A DNA stretch of 64,000 nt from Streptomyces sp. CB01580. GTDB lineage: Bacteria; Actinomycetota; Actinomycetes; Streptomycetales; Streptomycetaceae. The DNA is taken from positions 1 through 64,000 of the forward strand of contig NZ_LIXJ01000026.1 of assembly GCF_001905795.1 (NCBI RefSeq), read 5' to 3'. The notes beneath the pieces were generated by a model, which worked only from the letters and a program-made list of their open reading frames with translations, searched no databases and was not told where the DNA came from. This document shows positions 9,264-18,318 of this stretch, piece by piece. The position numbers and the translations under genes were made by a program. Each line of letters begins with the position of its first letter. Positions within the stretch are counted from its first letter, which is position 1.

Positions 9264-10463
9264 GTGAACGCAACGCCGCTGAGCCCGGACGATCCGGCCG
9301 AACTGGGCGGGTTCACGCTGCTGGGACGGATCGGCCACGGCGGCATGGGCCAGGTCTACCTCGGCGAGTCCGCTGCCGGTGAGGCCGTCGCGGTGAAGGT
9401 GATCAAACCCACGGTCGTCGACTCGGAGACCCGGCAGCGGTTCGCCCAGGAGATCGAGGTCCTCAAGACAATCTGGGGACCGCGCGTCGCCGCGTTCGTG
9501 AAGGCCGACACGGAGTCGGAGCAGCCGTGGCTCGCGACCGAGTACGTGGAGGGTCCCGACCTGCGTCGGCTCCTCGACACCCGGGGTGTCCTGTCGCCCC
9601 TGGCGGCCGCTTCGCTCGGAGCGACCCTTGCCGAAGCGCTTGCCGGAGTCCACAGCCAAGGGCTGCTGCACAGGGACCTCAAGCCGGCGAACATCCTGCT
9701 CGGCCCCAACGGCCCCAAGATCATCGACTTCGGCCTCGCCGTCTTCGCCGAGTCCAGCGCCTCCCTCACCGCGCCGAACATGGTGATGGGCACTCCTGCC
9801 TGCATGTCTCCGGAGCAGGCGAACGGGGAGAAGCCGCTGACGGCCCCGGTGGACGTGTACGCGCTCGGGGCGGTGCTGCTCTTCATGACCACGGGCCACT
9901 ATCCGTACCAGGCCGATCACGTACAGGTGCTGTTCAGTCACATCGTCGACCCCGACAAGGCCCCTGACCTGTCGGGAGCCCCCGAGGAACTGGTAGGCCT
10001 CCTGTCGTCCATGCTCCGATACGCGCAGCAGGACCGTCCGACGATGGACGAGGTCGTCACCCAGTGCGTGGCGGTCATCAAGGCGCACGGGGCGACCGTG
10101 GCCCAGGCCCGACGGCAACTGGCCTCCCTCACCACGGTCGCGTACGAACCGCCGGGGCCCTCCCCCGTACCGGCTCCCGCCCCGCCGCTCACGGATGCCG
10201 AGGCCTTCGCCGAGGTGTCGACTCTCCTGGCACCGAACCCGGCGGCCGTGGCGCCGACCGTACCGCTGCAGCAGCCCGCCACCCCCGCCCACCTGCCGGG
10301 CTACACCCCGACGGTAGCGGTGACCCCCCAGGAGACCGAGTCCACGGCCGAAGCCGCGCCGCAGCCCACGCCCGCGTCGCCTGCCGGCCCGCGCCGTTCC
10401 GCCGCCGCGCTCCGGATCGCGGCACAGTTGCGGGAGACGTACGCGCCGACAGCGCCGTTCTGA
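9264..10463 (+). CDS. Soluble Hanks-type Ser/Thr protein kinase in a defence island
   Basis: The product is 399 residues from the GTG at 9264; a GTG 12 bases earlier is possible, but GAGG spacing favours 9264. The kinase domain spans about 16-270: glycine loop GHGGMG at 24-29, Lys45, HRDLKPAN with Asp138, DFG at 155-157, and MSPEQ in place of APE. All catalytic residues are present. The C-terminal ~100 residues are Pro/Ala-rich with no membrane segment. That differs from the many receptor-like Streptomyces kinases with an extracellular domain. The helicase fragment starts 121 bases downstream in the same direction, so the two were probably one unit. A signalling or effector role in phage defence is inference from position. 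Confidence 0.85.
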   Translation: MNATPLSPDDPAELGGFTLLGRIGHGGMGQVYLGESAAGEAVAVKVIKPTVVDSETRQRFAQEIEVLKTIWGPRVAAFVKADTESEQPWLATEYVEGPDLRRLLDTRGVLSPLAAASLGATLAEALAGVHSQGLLHRDLKPANILLGPNGPKIIDFGLAVFAESSASLTAPNMVMGTPACMSPEQANGEKPLTAPVDVYALGAVLLFMTTGHYPYQADHVQVLFSHIVDPDKAPDLSGAPEELVGLLSSMLRYAQQDRPTMDEVVTQCVAVIKAHGATVAQARRQLASLTTVAYEPPGPSPVPAPAPPLTDAEAFAEVSTLLAPNPAAVAPTVPLQQPATPAHLPGYTPTVAVTPQETESTAEAAPQPTPASPAGPRRSAAALRIAAQLRETYAPTAPF

Positions 10464-10584
10464 GCGGACCGGCAGGCAGCGAGACGCCGGGGCGGGCCGG
10501 ACAGAGGTGACCATCGCCCCTTGTCCCGGGCCGTGGCCCGCACAAAGGTCTACACAGTTCAGCAGCTATCAGGAGGTACCGCGG

Positions 10585-11193
10585 GTGACCGCCCAGCAGT
10601 CCAGTCGGCAGTCCAGCGGGCAGCCCGTTCCGAGCACCGGTACGAGTCTCCCGCCCGGCGCCCAGATCGTCGTACGCGACGAGGAATGGCTGGTCAAGAA
10701 CGTCACCCGGACCGATCATGACGGCGACCGCATCGAGGCCGTCGGGATCTCCGAGTTCGTCCGCGATCAGGAGGCCGTCTTCTTCACAGACCTGGAGCGC
10801 ACCCGCGAGGGCGCGCCCGGCATCGAGCTGATGGACCCCGCCAAGACCACGCTGATCAGCGACGACTCGCCGAACTTCCGCCGTAGCCGGCTCTTCCTCG
10901 AAGCGATTCTCCGCAAGACCCCGCTGCCCCAGTCCGAGCGCGGTCTGGCCCTCGCCGACAGCTTCCTGCTCGACTCGCTCCCCTACCAGCAGCGGCCCGC
11001 GCAGCTCGCGCTCTCGGGTCGGAACCTGCGCCCCCGCATGCTGATCGCGGACGTCGTCGGCCTCGGCAAGACCCTGGAGATCGGGCTCACCCTCGCGGAG
11101 CTGATCCGCCGCGGCCGCGGTGAGCGGATCCTCGTCGTGACCCCGCAGCACGTTCTGGAGCAGTTCCAGCACGAGTTGTGGACGCGGTTCGCG
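10585..11193 (+). pseudogene. N-terminal fragment of a SNF2-type helicase (DrmD-like, DISARM)
   Basis: The start is a GTG at 10585 behind a near-ideal AGGAGG with 8-base spacing. About 203 codons follow: an N-terminal segment with VVRDEEWLVKNV, then RMLIADVVGLGKTLE, in which the helicase Walker A is DVVGLGKT (156-163), and motif Ia ILVVTPQHVLEQFQHELW. This run matches the start of DrmD-like SNF2 helicases, normally over 900 residues. After ELWTRFA the frame continues only as the antisense of the next gene, so helicase motifs II to VI are absent. The 5' end and its ribosome site look fresh while the rest is lost, pointing to one deletion rather than slow decay. DrmD is the best fit, though other SNF2 subfamilies are possible. 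Confidence 0.8.
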
Positions 11194-11197
11194 ACAC

Positions 11198-11828
11198 GTA
11201 CGTCGTGCAGAAGCTGCGGAGTGAACGCGAGCTCGATCAGGTCGGTGAGCCATCCCGCCGCGAGAGCACGCGACTCCTCAATGGCACGTTCCGCTCCTAT
11301 ACCGCGCAGCCCGGCGAACACGCCATGGTCGATGGTCACCACCAGCAGCGCATCGCTCTGGGCCTCGGCGAACAGATCCTCGTGCCCCAGGTCGAGCCAC
11401 CAGGTGTCCAGCGTCTCCTTGTCCTTACCCCGCCCCAGGCTCTCACCCTTGGAAACAAAGCCCAGCGCTGTCCACATGCCGCTGAGCTCGTAGTCGCGCC
11501 GGCACTTGGCACGGATACCGAGCCGATGAGCATGCCGCGCGCGGATCGCGTCGATCAGCTCACGAGCGACACCCTTACCTCGGTGTTCCTCAGCCACACA
11601 CAAGTGAGCCAGCCGCACATACAGACTCCGCTTGGGCAGCCCGAAGAGCGCATAGCCGACCACCTCCTCGCCATCCACCGCCACCAGCAGGGCGTTGTCC
11701 TCGGCGTGCTTACGGTAGGCAGGCGGCGTGAGCAGACCCAGATACTTGGTGTATTGGTCGCCCAAAGCGATAACCGCGTCCAGCAGCTCCGCCTGTTCCT
11801 CAGATACCGGCAGCACTCTGATCGCCAT
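11198..11828 (-). pseudogene. Truncated GNAT acetyltransferase-PIN domain protein
   Basis: The ATG is at 11828 on the minus strand. Residues 1-145 form a GNAT domain: LCVAEEHRGKGVARELI carries the acetyl-CoA loop (RGKGVA), and MWTALGFVSKGESLG is the usual closing strand. Residues ~157-210 (ALLVVTIDHGVF, then SRALAAGWLTDLIELAFTPQLLHDV) look like the start of a fused PIN-type nuclease domain. From about 11198 the frame becomes the antisense of the helicase fragment and runs on to 10983, so the PIN domain has lost most of its length and its later acidic residues. The GNAT half could still fold. GNAT-PIN fusions occur in mobile and defence regions of actinobacteria. Confidence 0.75.
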
Positions 11829-12191
11829 GTTCCCCCTCCGATTCGCTCAACCGACAATGCCCCCAGGACGGCATACTGCCGAACAGGGTCACTGCCGAGC
11901 CACTGATTGATCAAAACCGGCTAACTGGCGTGAACTTGCCTGCTCTTGTCACCTTCGGCGGGCGGTGGTGAGTCTCGCGCCTGGCGGCGGCCTGACCGGC
12001 ATCTGCAGTTCCTCACCGGCGGCAGCCATGGCCCACTTCAACGCGGCGCTCGCATACATGGCTCTACGGAGGTCTGTCCTCCGGGCCAATACGCACCCCC
12101 CGGCGGTCACTCATGGGCAGAATCAGCAAGCTGGTTGACCAACACCGTTCTTCTCCATGGCCACGTGGACGCCGCTCCTACGCTCGCCGTC
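11829..12191. other. Spacer with no recognised gene
   Basis: 363 bases between the GNAT-PIN start and the next gene. Short open stretches exist (for example a 36-codon frame from the ATG at 12028) but none has a clear ribosome site and family match. It should contain the promoter of 12192. Confidence 0.4.
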
Positions 12192-12716
12192 ATGCGCGAA
12201 GTCGAGTACCGGAGCATCGGGGTTCCGTTGGAGGAGTATGAACTCACCCGCGGAGACCATCGCCGCCAGAAGCGGAGCGAGGCGATCAGCGAGTCGGTTC
12301 GGCTTCAGGTCGAGGAGGACATCCTCAAATGCCGGACGGACCCGGCGAGAGCGGAGCGTGGCCGCCAGGCGTTCGAGAACGTCGCGAAGCTGATGCAGTC
12401 CTTCAAGAAGGCTGACCACGAGATCATGCGGTGGCGTGTCCGACTGTATTGCGGCCACATCATGGAGATGGAGGCGCATTACACATACACCGACCCGCTA
12501 TCCGCCGGGTCATATGGCAGGCGATGCTCTGAGTGTGGGGGAGACCGGCAAACGATCGTGGCCTTCGAGCCCATCGGGCTACGTGGCTCGCTATCGAAGA
12601 CAGCAGAACGCCTACCTCCGCCGCCCCCGAAGAACCCGACACGACCCGACCTCGAGCAACGTGTGAAGAGCTTGGGGAAGGAGAACGAACGCTTGCGCAC
12701 GAAGCTCAGCGGCTGA
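12192..12716 (+). CDS. Island protein of unknown function with a Cys/His zinc-site-like motif and coiled-coil tail
   Basis: The product is 174 residues from the ATG at 12192; the frame is open further upstream but with non-coding composition. I do not recognise the family with certainty. The middle contains YCGHIMEME followed 20-odd residues later by RRCSECGGDR: a Cys and His plus a CxxC pair, compatible with one zinc site. The final ~30 residues (LEQRVKSLGKENERLRTKL) are a short leucine-zipper-like coil, suggesting oligomerisation. It is basic overall. The gene 145 bases downstream reads the same way, and the two may form a unit. A nucleic-acid-binding role is only a guess. Confidence 0.6.
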   Translation: MREVEYRSIGVPLEEYELTRGDHRRQKRSEAISESVRLQVEEDILKCRTDPARAERGRQAFENVAKLMQSFKKADHEIMRWRVRLYCGHIMEMEAHYTYTDPLSAGSYGRRCSECGGDRQTIVAFEPIGLRGSLSKTAERLPPPPPKNPTRPDLEQRVKSLGKENERLRTKLSG

Positions 12717-12860
12717 AGGCCCCGAGCGAAGCCACTGGCCTTCTCGCCGGCAGCATGTAGAGGCGAATTGACGGCAAAGTAAAGATCGCCGCCCGCCCGG
12801 AGATCCACTTGATGGCAGCATGCAGCTGCCGTAGTTCGCTTCGAGTCGAAGGTGGGCCCA

Positions 12861-14267
12861 TTGGAACGGCAAGTCAACGAGCGGCAGCTCTCGGTACTGC
12901 AGTGGGTGGGAGCCGGGTGCCCCGTCGGCGTGTGGGAAACCAGCTCCTACAAGACCACATGCCAGGCACTGCAGAACCGGGGCCTGGTCACGGTCTCCCG
13001 GAAGGGCGGCCACTGGAGCGTCGCCCTGACGACCGCTGGCCAGTATTACCTGGCGCACGGCACCTACCCTCCCCGCAGGTCTCGCCCGCGGAAGACCCAG
13101 GCCGCGATTCCGCAACCGCCGCCCACCCGAGCCCAGGAAACGCCGGCAGCCGGGCAAAAGCCAAGCCCTCCCCCACAGCCTCGCGTGACGTTCACGGAGC
13201 GGCTGCTGCAAGAGCTCGCGGAAGCTGGCGGCCGGATCGTCAAGAGCGGCAGCGGCCCGGACTTAGAGAAGTGGCCCTCCCGCGTCGCCGCGGCACGCAG
13301 GTCCGGAAGGGTCCCGGAGACGAAGGAGCTGTACGGGGGTTGGTGCCGTGGCGGCTATGAAATCGAGCTCGTCGACATTCCCGCCTGGCGCCTTGCAGCC
13401 CTCGAACCCGTCCCCGTACCGTCGCGGCTCGCGCGGCCGCACACCGTGGTGCGGGCCATGCAGAACGAACCCCAGCCGCTGGGCCTGACCAAGCCGGTCC
13501 AAGGACGCGCCCTCAGGCATATCCAGGCGCTGATCACCGCCACCGAGAACGCAGGACACTCCAGTGCGGCAGGGCAGACCGGCTCCGCGCCCCCGCCCCA
13601 TCGCCGCCGCACGGCGTCTCCCCACTTCACCATCACCGCACAGGGACAGGCTGTGGGGTTCCTCGTCCTCCAGGAGCAGGACCGGACCGAGCACGTCGCT
13701 ACCGAGAAGGAACTCGCCGACCCCAAGAAGAACTCCTGGATCAGGATCCCCCGCTTCGACTACACCCCATCCGAACGCCTCCGCTTCGTTCTCAGTGGCG
13801 GCCAGCCGCGCCGGGCGAGCGAATGGGCCGACACCCCCAGCCGCTCCCTCGAAGACCAGCTCGCCGAGATCGCGCAGGAGGTCACGCTTCGGGGGGAAGC
13901 TGCCGAACGCAGGCGTCTCGACGAGATTGAAGCGGCCCGCCAGAAGCGCATCCGCTGGGAAGCCGCCATGGAAGAAGCACGCGTCCAGTACGCCGAGGCG
14001 TACCGCGTCAGACACTTCGAAGCGCAGGAAGCAGCATGGCGCCACGCCACCCAACTAACGGAGTACGTGAGCGCCGTTCGCACGCAAGTCGAGACCATGC
14101 CACCGGGGCAGGCCCGAACCGAATCCGAGGTGTGGATCGACTGGGCGGCAGCCACCGCAGAGCGCCTCGATCCGCTGAGCACGCCACCTCGACTGCCCGA
14201 CATCCCCGAACCACGAGCCGACGACCTGAAGCCCTTCCTCGGGCACTGGAGCCCGTACGGCCCCTGA
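12861..14267 (+). CDS. Large island protein of unknown function with winged-helix-like N terminus
   Basis: The product is 468 residues from a TTG at 12861 behind GAAGG with 8-base spacing; a GTG at 12852 is the alternative. Residues 1-70 (ERQVNERQLSVLQWV, then YKTTCQALQNRGLVTV and a short beta hairpin) look like a winged helix-turn-helix. A Pro-rich linker, a middle region of ~200 residues, and a charged helical stretch at ~340-420 rich in Glu, Arg and Ala follow. The last 60 residues are Trp- and Pro-rich. No enzyme motif, signal peptide or membrane segment is visible. I do not recognise a named domain beyond the N terminus. Similar proteins occur in variable regions of actinobacterial genomes as I recall them, but I cannot confirm that here. 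Confidence 0.6.
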   Translation: MERQVNERQLSVLQWVGAGCPVGVWETSSYKTTCQALQNRGLVTVSRKGGHWSVALTTAGQYYLAHGTYPPRRSRPRKTQAAIPQPPPTRAQETPAAGQKPSPPPQPRVTFTERLLQELAEAGGRIVKSGSGPDLEKWPSRVAAARRSGRVPETKELYGGWCRGGYEIELVDIPAWRLAALEPVPVPSRLARPHTVVRAMQNEPQPLGLTKPVQGRALRHIQALITATENAGHSSAAGQTGSAPPPHRRRTASPHFTITAQGQAVGFLVLQEQDRTEHVATEKELADPKKNSWIRIPRFDYTPSERLRFVLSGGQPRRASEWADTPSRSLEDQLAEIAQEVTLRGEAAERRRLDEIEAARQKRIRWEAAMEEARVQYAEAYRVRHFEAQEAAWRHATQLTEYVSAVRTQVETMPPGQARTESEVWIDWAAATAERLDPLSTPPRLPDIPEPRADDLKPFLGHWSPYGP

Positions 14268-14461
14268 GACGAGATCCACCCGACATCCGCCGCAGCATCA
14301 CTGAACGTCATGGCCGAGAAGCGAAGGTGCGGGACTGGCCAAACGCTCGGCAGCCGACCTCACCAACCCACTGCGGCGGCCACCTCCACATGGGCCAGTG
14401 CCCCGGCCGGCCGACACCCTCGAACCATGCATGACGACCCATCAGGCAACGCGTCGTTCGT

Positions 14462-14611
14462 GCGTCAAACGTGCGTCAAACGTGCGTCAGATATGCATCA
14501 GATATCGCCCGTAACGCACGTAACGCCCATAATGCACACTCGGAGAAACAGCACGTCAGCGCCCCTTCTCGGCAGGCTCGAGGATCGCCACGCACTCCAC
14601 ATGATGCGTCA
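14462..14611. repeat. Right-end repeat (attR-like)
   Basis: Three GCGTCA copies at 11-base spacing (14462, 14473, 14484), a degenerate fourth, then the 18-base AGATATCGCCCGTAACGC shared with the left end, then the 3' end of the intact methyltransferase gene up to GTCATCGGAAACA. Same order and orientation as at 218-375, with many single-base differences. Confidence 0.6.
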
Positions 14612-15884
14612 TCGGAAACAGGTCGAACGCCCGCAGCGTCCGGACCCGGTAGCCCCCCTCGCGGAAGTACGCCAGGTCGCGGGCCAGGGCCGCCGGGTCG
14701 CAGGCGACGTAGGCGATGCGGCGGGCGCCCAGGCCCGACAGGTGCTTGATCGTGGCCCTGCCCGCACCCGCGCGCGGGGGGTCGAGGACGATGAGGTCGG
14801 TCTCGGTGATGCCGGTGCGCGGGAGGATCTGGTCGACCTTGCCGTGCTCGATGCGGACGCGGTCCAGGTCCTTGAGGTTGTGCCGGGCGTCCTCGACGGC
14901 GCGCTTGCCGGACTCGATGCCGAGGACCGCGCCCTTCTCGCCGATGCGCTGGCCGATGGCGCCGGCGAACAGGCCGACGCCGCAGTAGAGGTCGAGGGCG
15001 GTGTCGCCCTTGCGGGGCAGGAGGCCCTGCATGACGGCGCGGACGAGGGTGTCGGCGGCCTGGGGGTGGACCTGCCAGAAGCCGCCGGAGCCGACGCGGT
15101 AGGTGCGGTCGTCGGCGCGTTCGCGGACGAAGGCGCGGCCGTGCACCCGGTGGACGCCGCCGTCGCGTTCGTCGACGCGCATCACCGAGACGGGCTTGTC
15201 GAGTGCGACGAGGGGCAGGCGGGCGCCGGGCCTCGGGGTGAGGATGACCTGGCGGTCGTGGGAGCCGGTGGCGGCGATGGCCTCCACCGAGGCCATGCCG
15301 GGCCATTCCCGCTTCTCGATGCCGAGTTCGGTGACGCCGGGGGCGGCGATCAGGCAGCGCTCGACGGGCTCCACGTCGTGGGAGCGGTGCTTGCGCAGGC
15401 CGACGCGGCCGTCCTCGTCGATGGCGTACTGGACCCGGGTGCGCCAGGCCGGCACCTGGCCCGCCGGAAGCTTGTCGCCCTCGGCCGGGACGACGGTGCC
15501 GTCCCAGCCCGCCTCCTCGGGGGTGAGGCCGGCCAGGCGCCGGAGCTGTTCGGCGATCACCTCGCCCTTGAGCCTGCGCTGCGCGCCGGGCTTGGCGTGC
15601 TGCCAGTCGCAGCCGCCGCACTTGCCGGGGCCCGCGTACGGGCAGGGCGCCTCGACGCGGTCCTTGGACGGTTCGAGGATGCGTACGGCGTCGGCGCGCA
15701 GGAAACGGGAGTCGCTCGCGCCCTCGGTGACCCGGGCGACGACCTTCTCGCCGGGGAGCGTGTGGCGTACGAAGAGGACCCGGCCCTCCTCGGTGCGGGC
15801 GATGCAGTGGCCGCCGTGCGCGACGGGGCCGACCTCGACCTCGTACTCCTCCCCGACCAGCGACGACGTGGGTTCGTTCTGCAT
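14556..15884 (-). CDS. TrmA/RlmD-family RNA (uracil-5-)-methyltransferase
   Basis: The product is 442 residues from the ATG at 15884. It begins with a TRAM domain (EVEVGPVAHGGHCIAR; LPGEKVVARV). A cluster of cysteines (CPYAGPGKCGGCDWQH) then matches the Fe-S site of RlmD/RlmC-type enzymes. The SAM domain follows with ALDLYCGVGLFAG and IVLDPPRAGAG. YVACDPAALARDL carries the catalytic cysteine. The enzyme makes 5-methyluridine in rRNA or tRNA; which RNA cannot be told from sequence. Its 3' end is the integration target of the island, and the reading frame is intact through the junction. The permease gene lies 148 bases upstream on the same strand. Confidence 0.88.
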   Translation of the reverse strand: MQNEPTSSLVGEEYEVEVGPVAHGGHCIARTEEGRVLFVRHTLPGEKVVARVTEGASDSRFLRADAVRILEPSKDRVEAPCPYAGPGKCGGCDWQHAKPGAQRRLKGEVIAEQLRRLAGLTPEEAGWDGTVVPAEGDKLPAGQVPAWRTRVQYAIDEDGRVGLRKHRSHDVEPVERCLIAAPGVTELGIEKREWPGMASVEAIAATGSHDRQVILTPRPGARLPLVALDKPVSVMRVDERDGGVHRVHGRAFVRERADDRTYRVGSGGFWQVHPQAADTLVRAVMQGLLPRKGDTALDLYCGVGLFAGAIGQRIGEKGAVLGIESGKRAVEDARHNLKDLDRVRIEHGKVDQILPRTGITETDLIVLDPPRAGAGRATIKHLSGLGARRIAYVACDPAALARDLAYFREGGYRVRTLRAFDLFPMTHHVECVAILEPAEKGR

Positions 15885-16032
15885 GACGGGGTGACTCCAG
15901 GTTTCGGGGCGGGACAGCCGGACGACGACCTGCGGCTCGGCCGGACGACGACCCACGAGTCTACGTCGGTGTCGTCCGGCCGTTCACCACGCACGCGCCG
16001 GGGAGCCGGCGGGGCCCCGGCCCGGGTTCCGG

Positions 16033-18081
16033 TCAGTCCTTGTTCGCGGGCTCCTTGGGCCTGCGTTCCACGGGTCCGCGGCGCACCGCGCCCGGCGCGT
16101 TCCACTCGGCGCGCTTCCTGGCCCGCAGCTTCGCCGCCTCGGAGGACTCCAGCTGGTACGGCACCGAGGTCACCATCACGCCCGGGGTGAACAGCAGCCG
16201 TCCCTTGAGACGCAGGGCGCTCTGGTTGTGGAGGAAGTGCTCGTACCAGTGGCCGACCACGTACTCGGGGATGTACACGCTGACCACGTCGCGCGGGCTC
16301 TCCCGGCGCAGGTTCTTCACGTAGTCGATGACCGGGCGGGTCACCTCGCGGTACGGGGAGTCGAGGATCTTCAGCGGGATGTCGATGCCGCGTCGCTCCC
16401 AGTCCTCCCTGAGGGCCTTGGTCTCGGCCGGGTCGACGCTGATGGAGAGCGCCTCCAGCTTGCCCGAGCGGATCAGCTTGGCGTAGGCGAGGGCGCGCAG
16501 GGTGGGCCGGTGCAGCTTGGAGACCAGGACGATCGAGTGGACCCGGGAGGGCCGCATCTTCTCGTCGGCCGGGGTCTCGTCGGCCGCGATCTCCTCGGCC
16601 ACGCGGTCGTAGTGCCTGCGGATGGCCGTCATCGTCGCGTAGAAGATCACCATGCCGAGCAGGGCGACCCAGGCGCCGTGGGTGAACTTGGTGGCGAGCA
16701 CGACGACGAGCACCGTGCCGGTCAGGAAGGCGCCGAAGGTGTTGATCGCGCGGGAGCGCATCATGCGGCGGCGCTTCGCCTGGTCCTTCTCCGTCTTCAG
16801 GTGGCGGTTCCAATGCCTGACCATGCCGATCTGGCTGAGGGTGAAGGAGACGAACACGCCGACGATGTAGAGCTGGATGAGCCGGGTCGAGTCCGCGCCG
16901 TAGACCCAGGTCAGCAGGATCGCCGCGCCGGCGAGCAGCACGATGCCGTTGGAGAAGGCGAGCCGGTCGCCGCGGGTGTGGAGCTGGCGGGGCAGGTAGC
17001 GGTCCTGGGCGAGGATCGAGCCGAGCACCGGGAAGCCGTTGAACGCGGTGTTGGCAGCCAGGAAGAGCACGAGGGCGGTGGCCGCGGCCAGGACGACGAA
17101 GAAGAACGTGCCGTCGCCGAACACGGCCGCCGCGACCTGCGAGATCACCGGGTCCTGGACGTAGTCGGCGCCGACCGGGACTCCGTTGTGGATCAGGTCC
17201 CGGGCCGGGTTCTCGGCCATCTTCACGTCGGTGGCCATGGCCAGGCCGATGATGCCGCAGAACATCGTGACGGCCAGCAGGCCCATCATCGCGAGCGTCG
17301 TCGCGGCGTTCCGGCTCTTCGGCTTGCGGAAGGCGGGCACGCCGTTGCTGATCGCCTCGACACCGGTGAGCGCGGCACAGCCGGAGGAGAAGGCCCGCAG
17401 CAGCAGGAAGACCAGCGCGAAACCGGCCAGTCCCTCGTGCTCGGCCCTGATCTCGAAACCGGAGGTCGGGGCGTGCATGGTGTCCCCGAGGGCCAGGCCC
17501 CGGAACGCACCCCAGATGATCATGATGAAGACGCCCGCCACGAAGAGATACGTGGGGATGGCGAAGAGCTTGCCCGACTCCTTGACGCCGCGCAGGTTCA
17601 TCAGTGTGAGCAGCACGATGGCCGTGATCGCGGCCGCCGTCTTGTGCTCGACGACGAACGGGATCGCGGACCCCAGGTTCTCCACCCCGGAGGCGATCGA
17701 CACGGCGACGGTCAGCACGTAGTCGACGAGCAGTGCGCTGGCCACGGTGAGCCCCGCCTTGGGCCCGAGATTGGTGGTGGCGACCTCGTAGTCGCCACCA
17801 CCGCTCGGGTAGGCGTGCACGTTCTGCCGGTACGACGCCACGACCGTGAACATCAGGACGACGACGGCGAGCGCGATCCAGGGGCTGAATTGATAGGCCG
17901 ACACGCCCGCGATGGACAGCACCAGCAGGACTTCGCCGGGTGCGTACGCCACCGAGGACAGCGGGTCGGATGCGAAGACAGGAAGTGCGATGCGCTTGGG
18001 GAGGAGCGTTTCCCCCAGCTTGTCGCTGCGCAGCGCCCGTCCGATCAAAATCCGTTTGGGCAGGTCGGTCAGTTTGGACAC
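16033..18081 (-). CDS. APC-superfamily permease with C-terminal cytoplasmic domain, KimA-like (potassium?)
   Basis: The product is 682 residues from the GTG at 18081. The N-terminal part (KRIALPVFASDPLSSVAYAPGEVLL) is the first transmembrane region typical of KimA-like APC transporters. About 12 hydrophobic segments follow up to residue ~480. The C-terminal ~200 residues are soluble with a USP-like alternation (VHSIVLVSKLHRPTLRALAYAK). KimA proteins are high-affinity K+/H+ symporters inhibited by c-di-AMP through such a domain. The neighbourhood (two TrkA proteins, Kdp) supports potassium as substrate, but amino-acid transport cannot be ruled out. Upstream, ACGAAATCCTT occurs twice at 12-base spacing (18168-18190). 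Confidence 0.82.
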   Translation of the reverse strand: MSKLTDLPKRILIGRALRSDKLGETLLPKRIALPVFASDPLSSVAYAPGEVLLVLSIAGVSAYQFSPWIALAVVVLMFTVVASYRQNVHAYPSGGGDYEVATTNLGPKAGLTVASALLVDYVLTVAVSIASGVENLGSAIPFVVEHKTAAAITAIVLLTLMNLRGVKESGKLFAIPTYLFVAGVFIMIIWGAFRGLALGDTMHAPTSGFEIRAEHEGLAGFALVFLLLRAFSSGCAALTGVEAISNGVPAFRKPKSRNAATTLAMMGLLAVTMFCGIIGLAMATDVKMAENPARDLIHNGVPVGADYVQDPVISQVAAAVFGDGTFFFVVLAAATALVLFLAANTAFNGFPVLGSILAQDRYLPRQLHTRGDRLAFSNGIVLLAGAAILLTWVYGADSTRLIQLYIVGVFVSFTLSQIGMVRHWNRHLKTEKDQAKRRRMMRSRAINTFGAFLTGTVLVVVLATKFTHGAWVALLGMVIFYATMTAIRRHYDRVAEEIAADETPADEKMRPSRVHSIVLVSKLHRPTLRALAYAKLIRSGKLEALSISVDPAETKALREDWERRGIDIPLKILDSPYREVTRPVIDYVKNLRRESPRDVVSVYIPEYVVGHWYEHFLHNQSALRLKGRLLFTPGVMVTSVPYQLESSEAAKLRARKRAEWNAPGAVRRGPVERRPKEPANKD

Positions 18082-18318
18082 GCAGAGGATCGTAAGCGTT
18101 CCGTATGGAAGTCGCAGAACTGTGGGTGCCGTGGCCCGCCATTTCCCTGCGCTCAGCCGAAACCGCCACGAAATCCTTAACGAAATCCTTGCACTCCCGC
18201 ATCGGAAACTGCACCGGGGGACTACGCACAGGAAGTGCGCACCGGCACTGCACGGGGCCCGGGGCGCTCCGTACGAGCAGCCCCGCAAGCCCCCGCACCG
18301 GCGCCGACGTCCGTGTGC

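Larger units (their letters stand above)
218..14611. mobile_element. Genomic island at the 3' end of an RNA methyltransferase gene, carrying anti-plasmid defence
   Basis: The ends are defined by a diverged direct repeat, 218-375 on the left and 14462-14611 on the right. Both contain the last part of a TrmA/RlmD-type gene and the same 3' flank. The right copy belongs to the intact gene; the left copy is a detached tail. That is the usual footprint of an integrase element that targets a gene's 3' end and rebuilds it. Contents are Wadjet jetA-D, a Ser/Thr kinase, two truncated genes joined tail to tail, and two unknown genes. No integrase, excisionase or transfer gene is recognisable, so the element has lost them or never carried them. 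The two ends are only about 80-85% alike by eye, which suggests age or a donor gene from another species. Confidence 0.6.

Noticed and set aside
11194..11493. Continuation of the helicase frame beyond the breakpoint
   Set aside because: The sequence is the exact antisense of the GNAT-PIN coding region and carries no helicase motifs, so it is not part of the original gene.
14310..16190. A 626-codon plus-strand frame over the RNA methyltransferase
   Set aside because: Antisense to a gene with complete catalytic motifs and crosses the island boundary.
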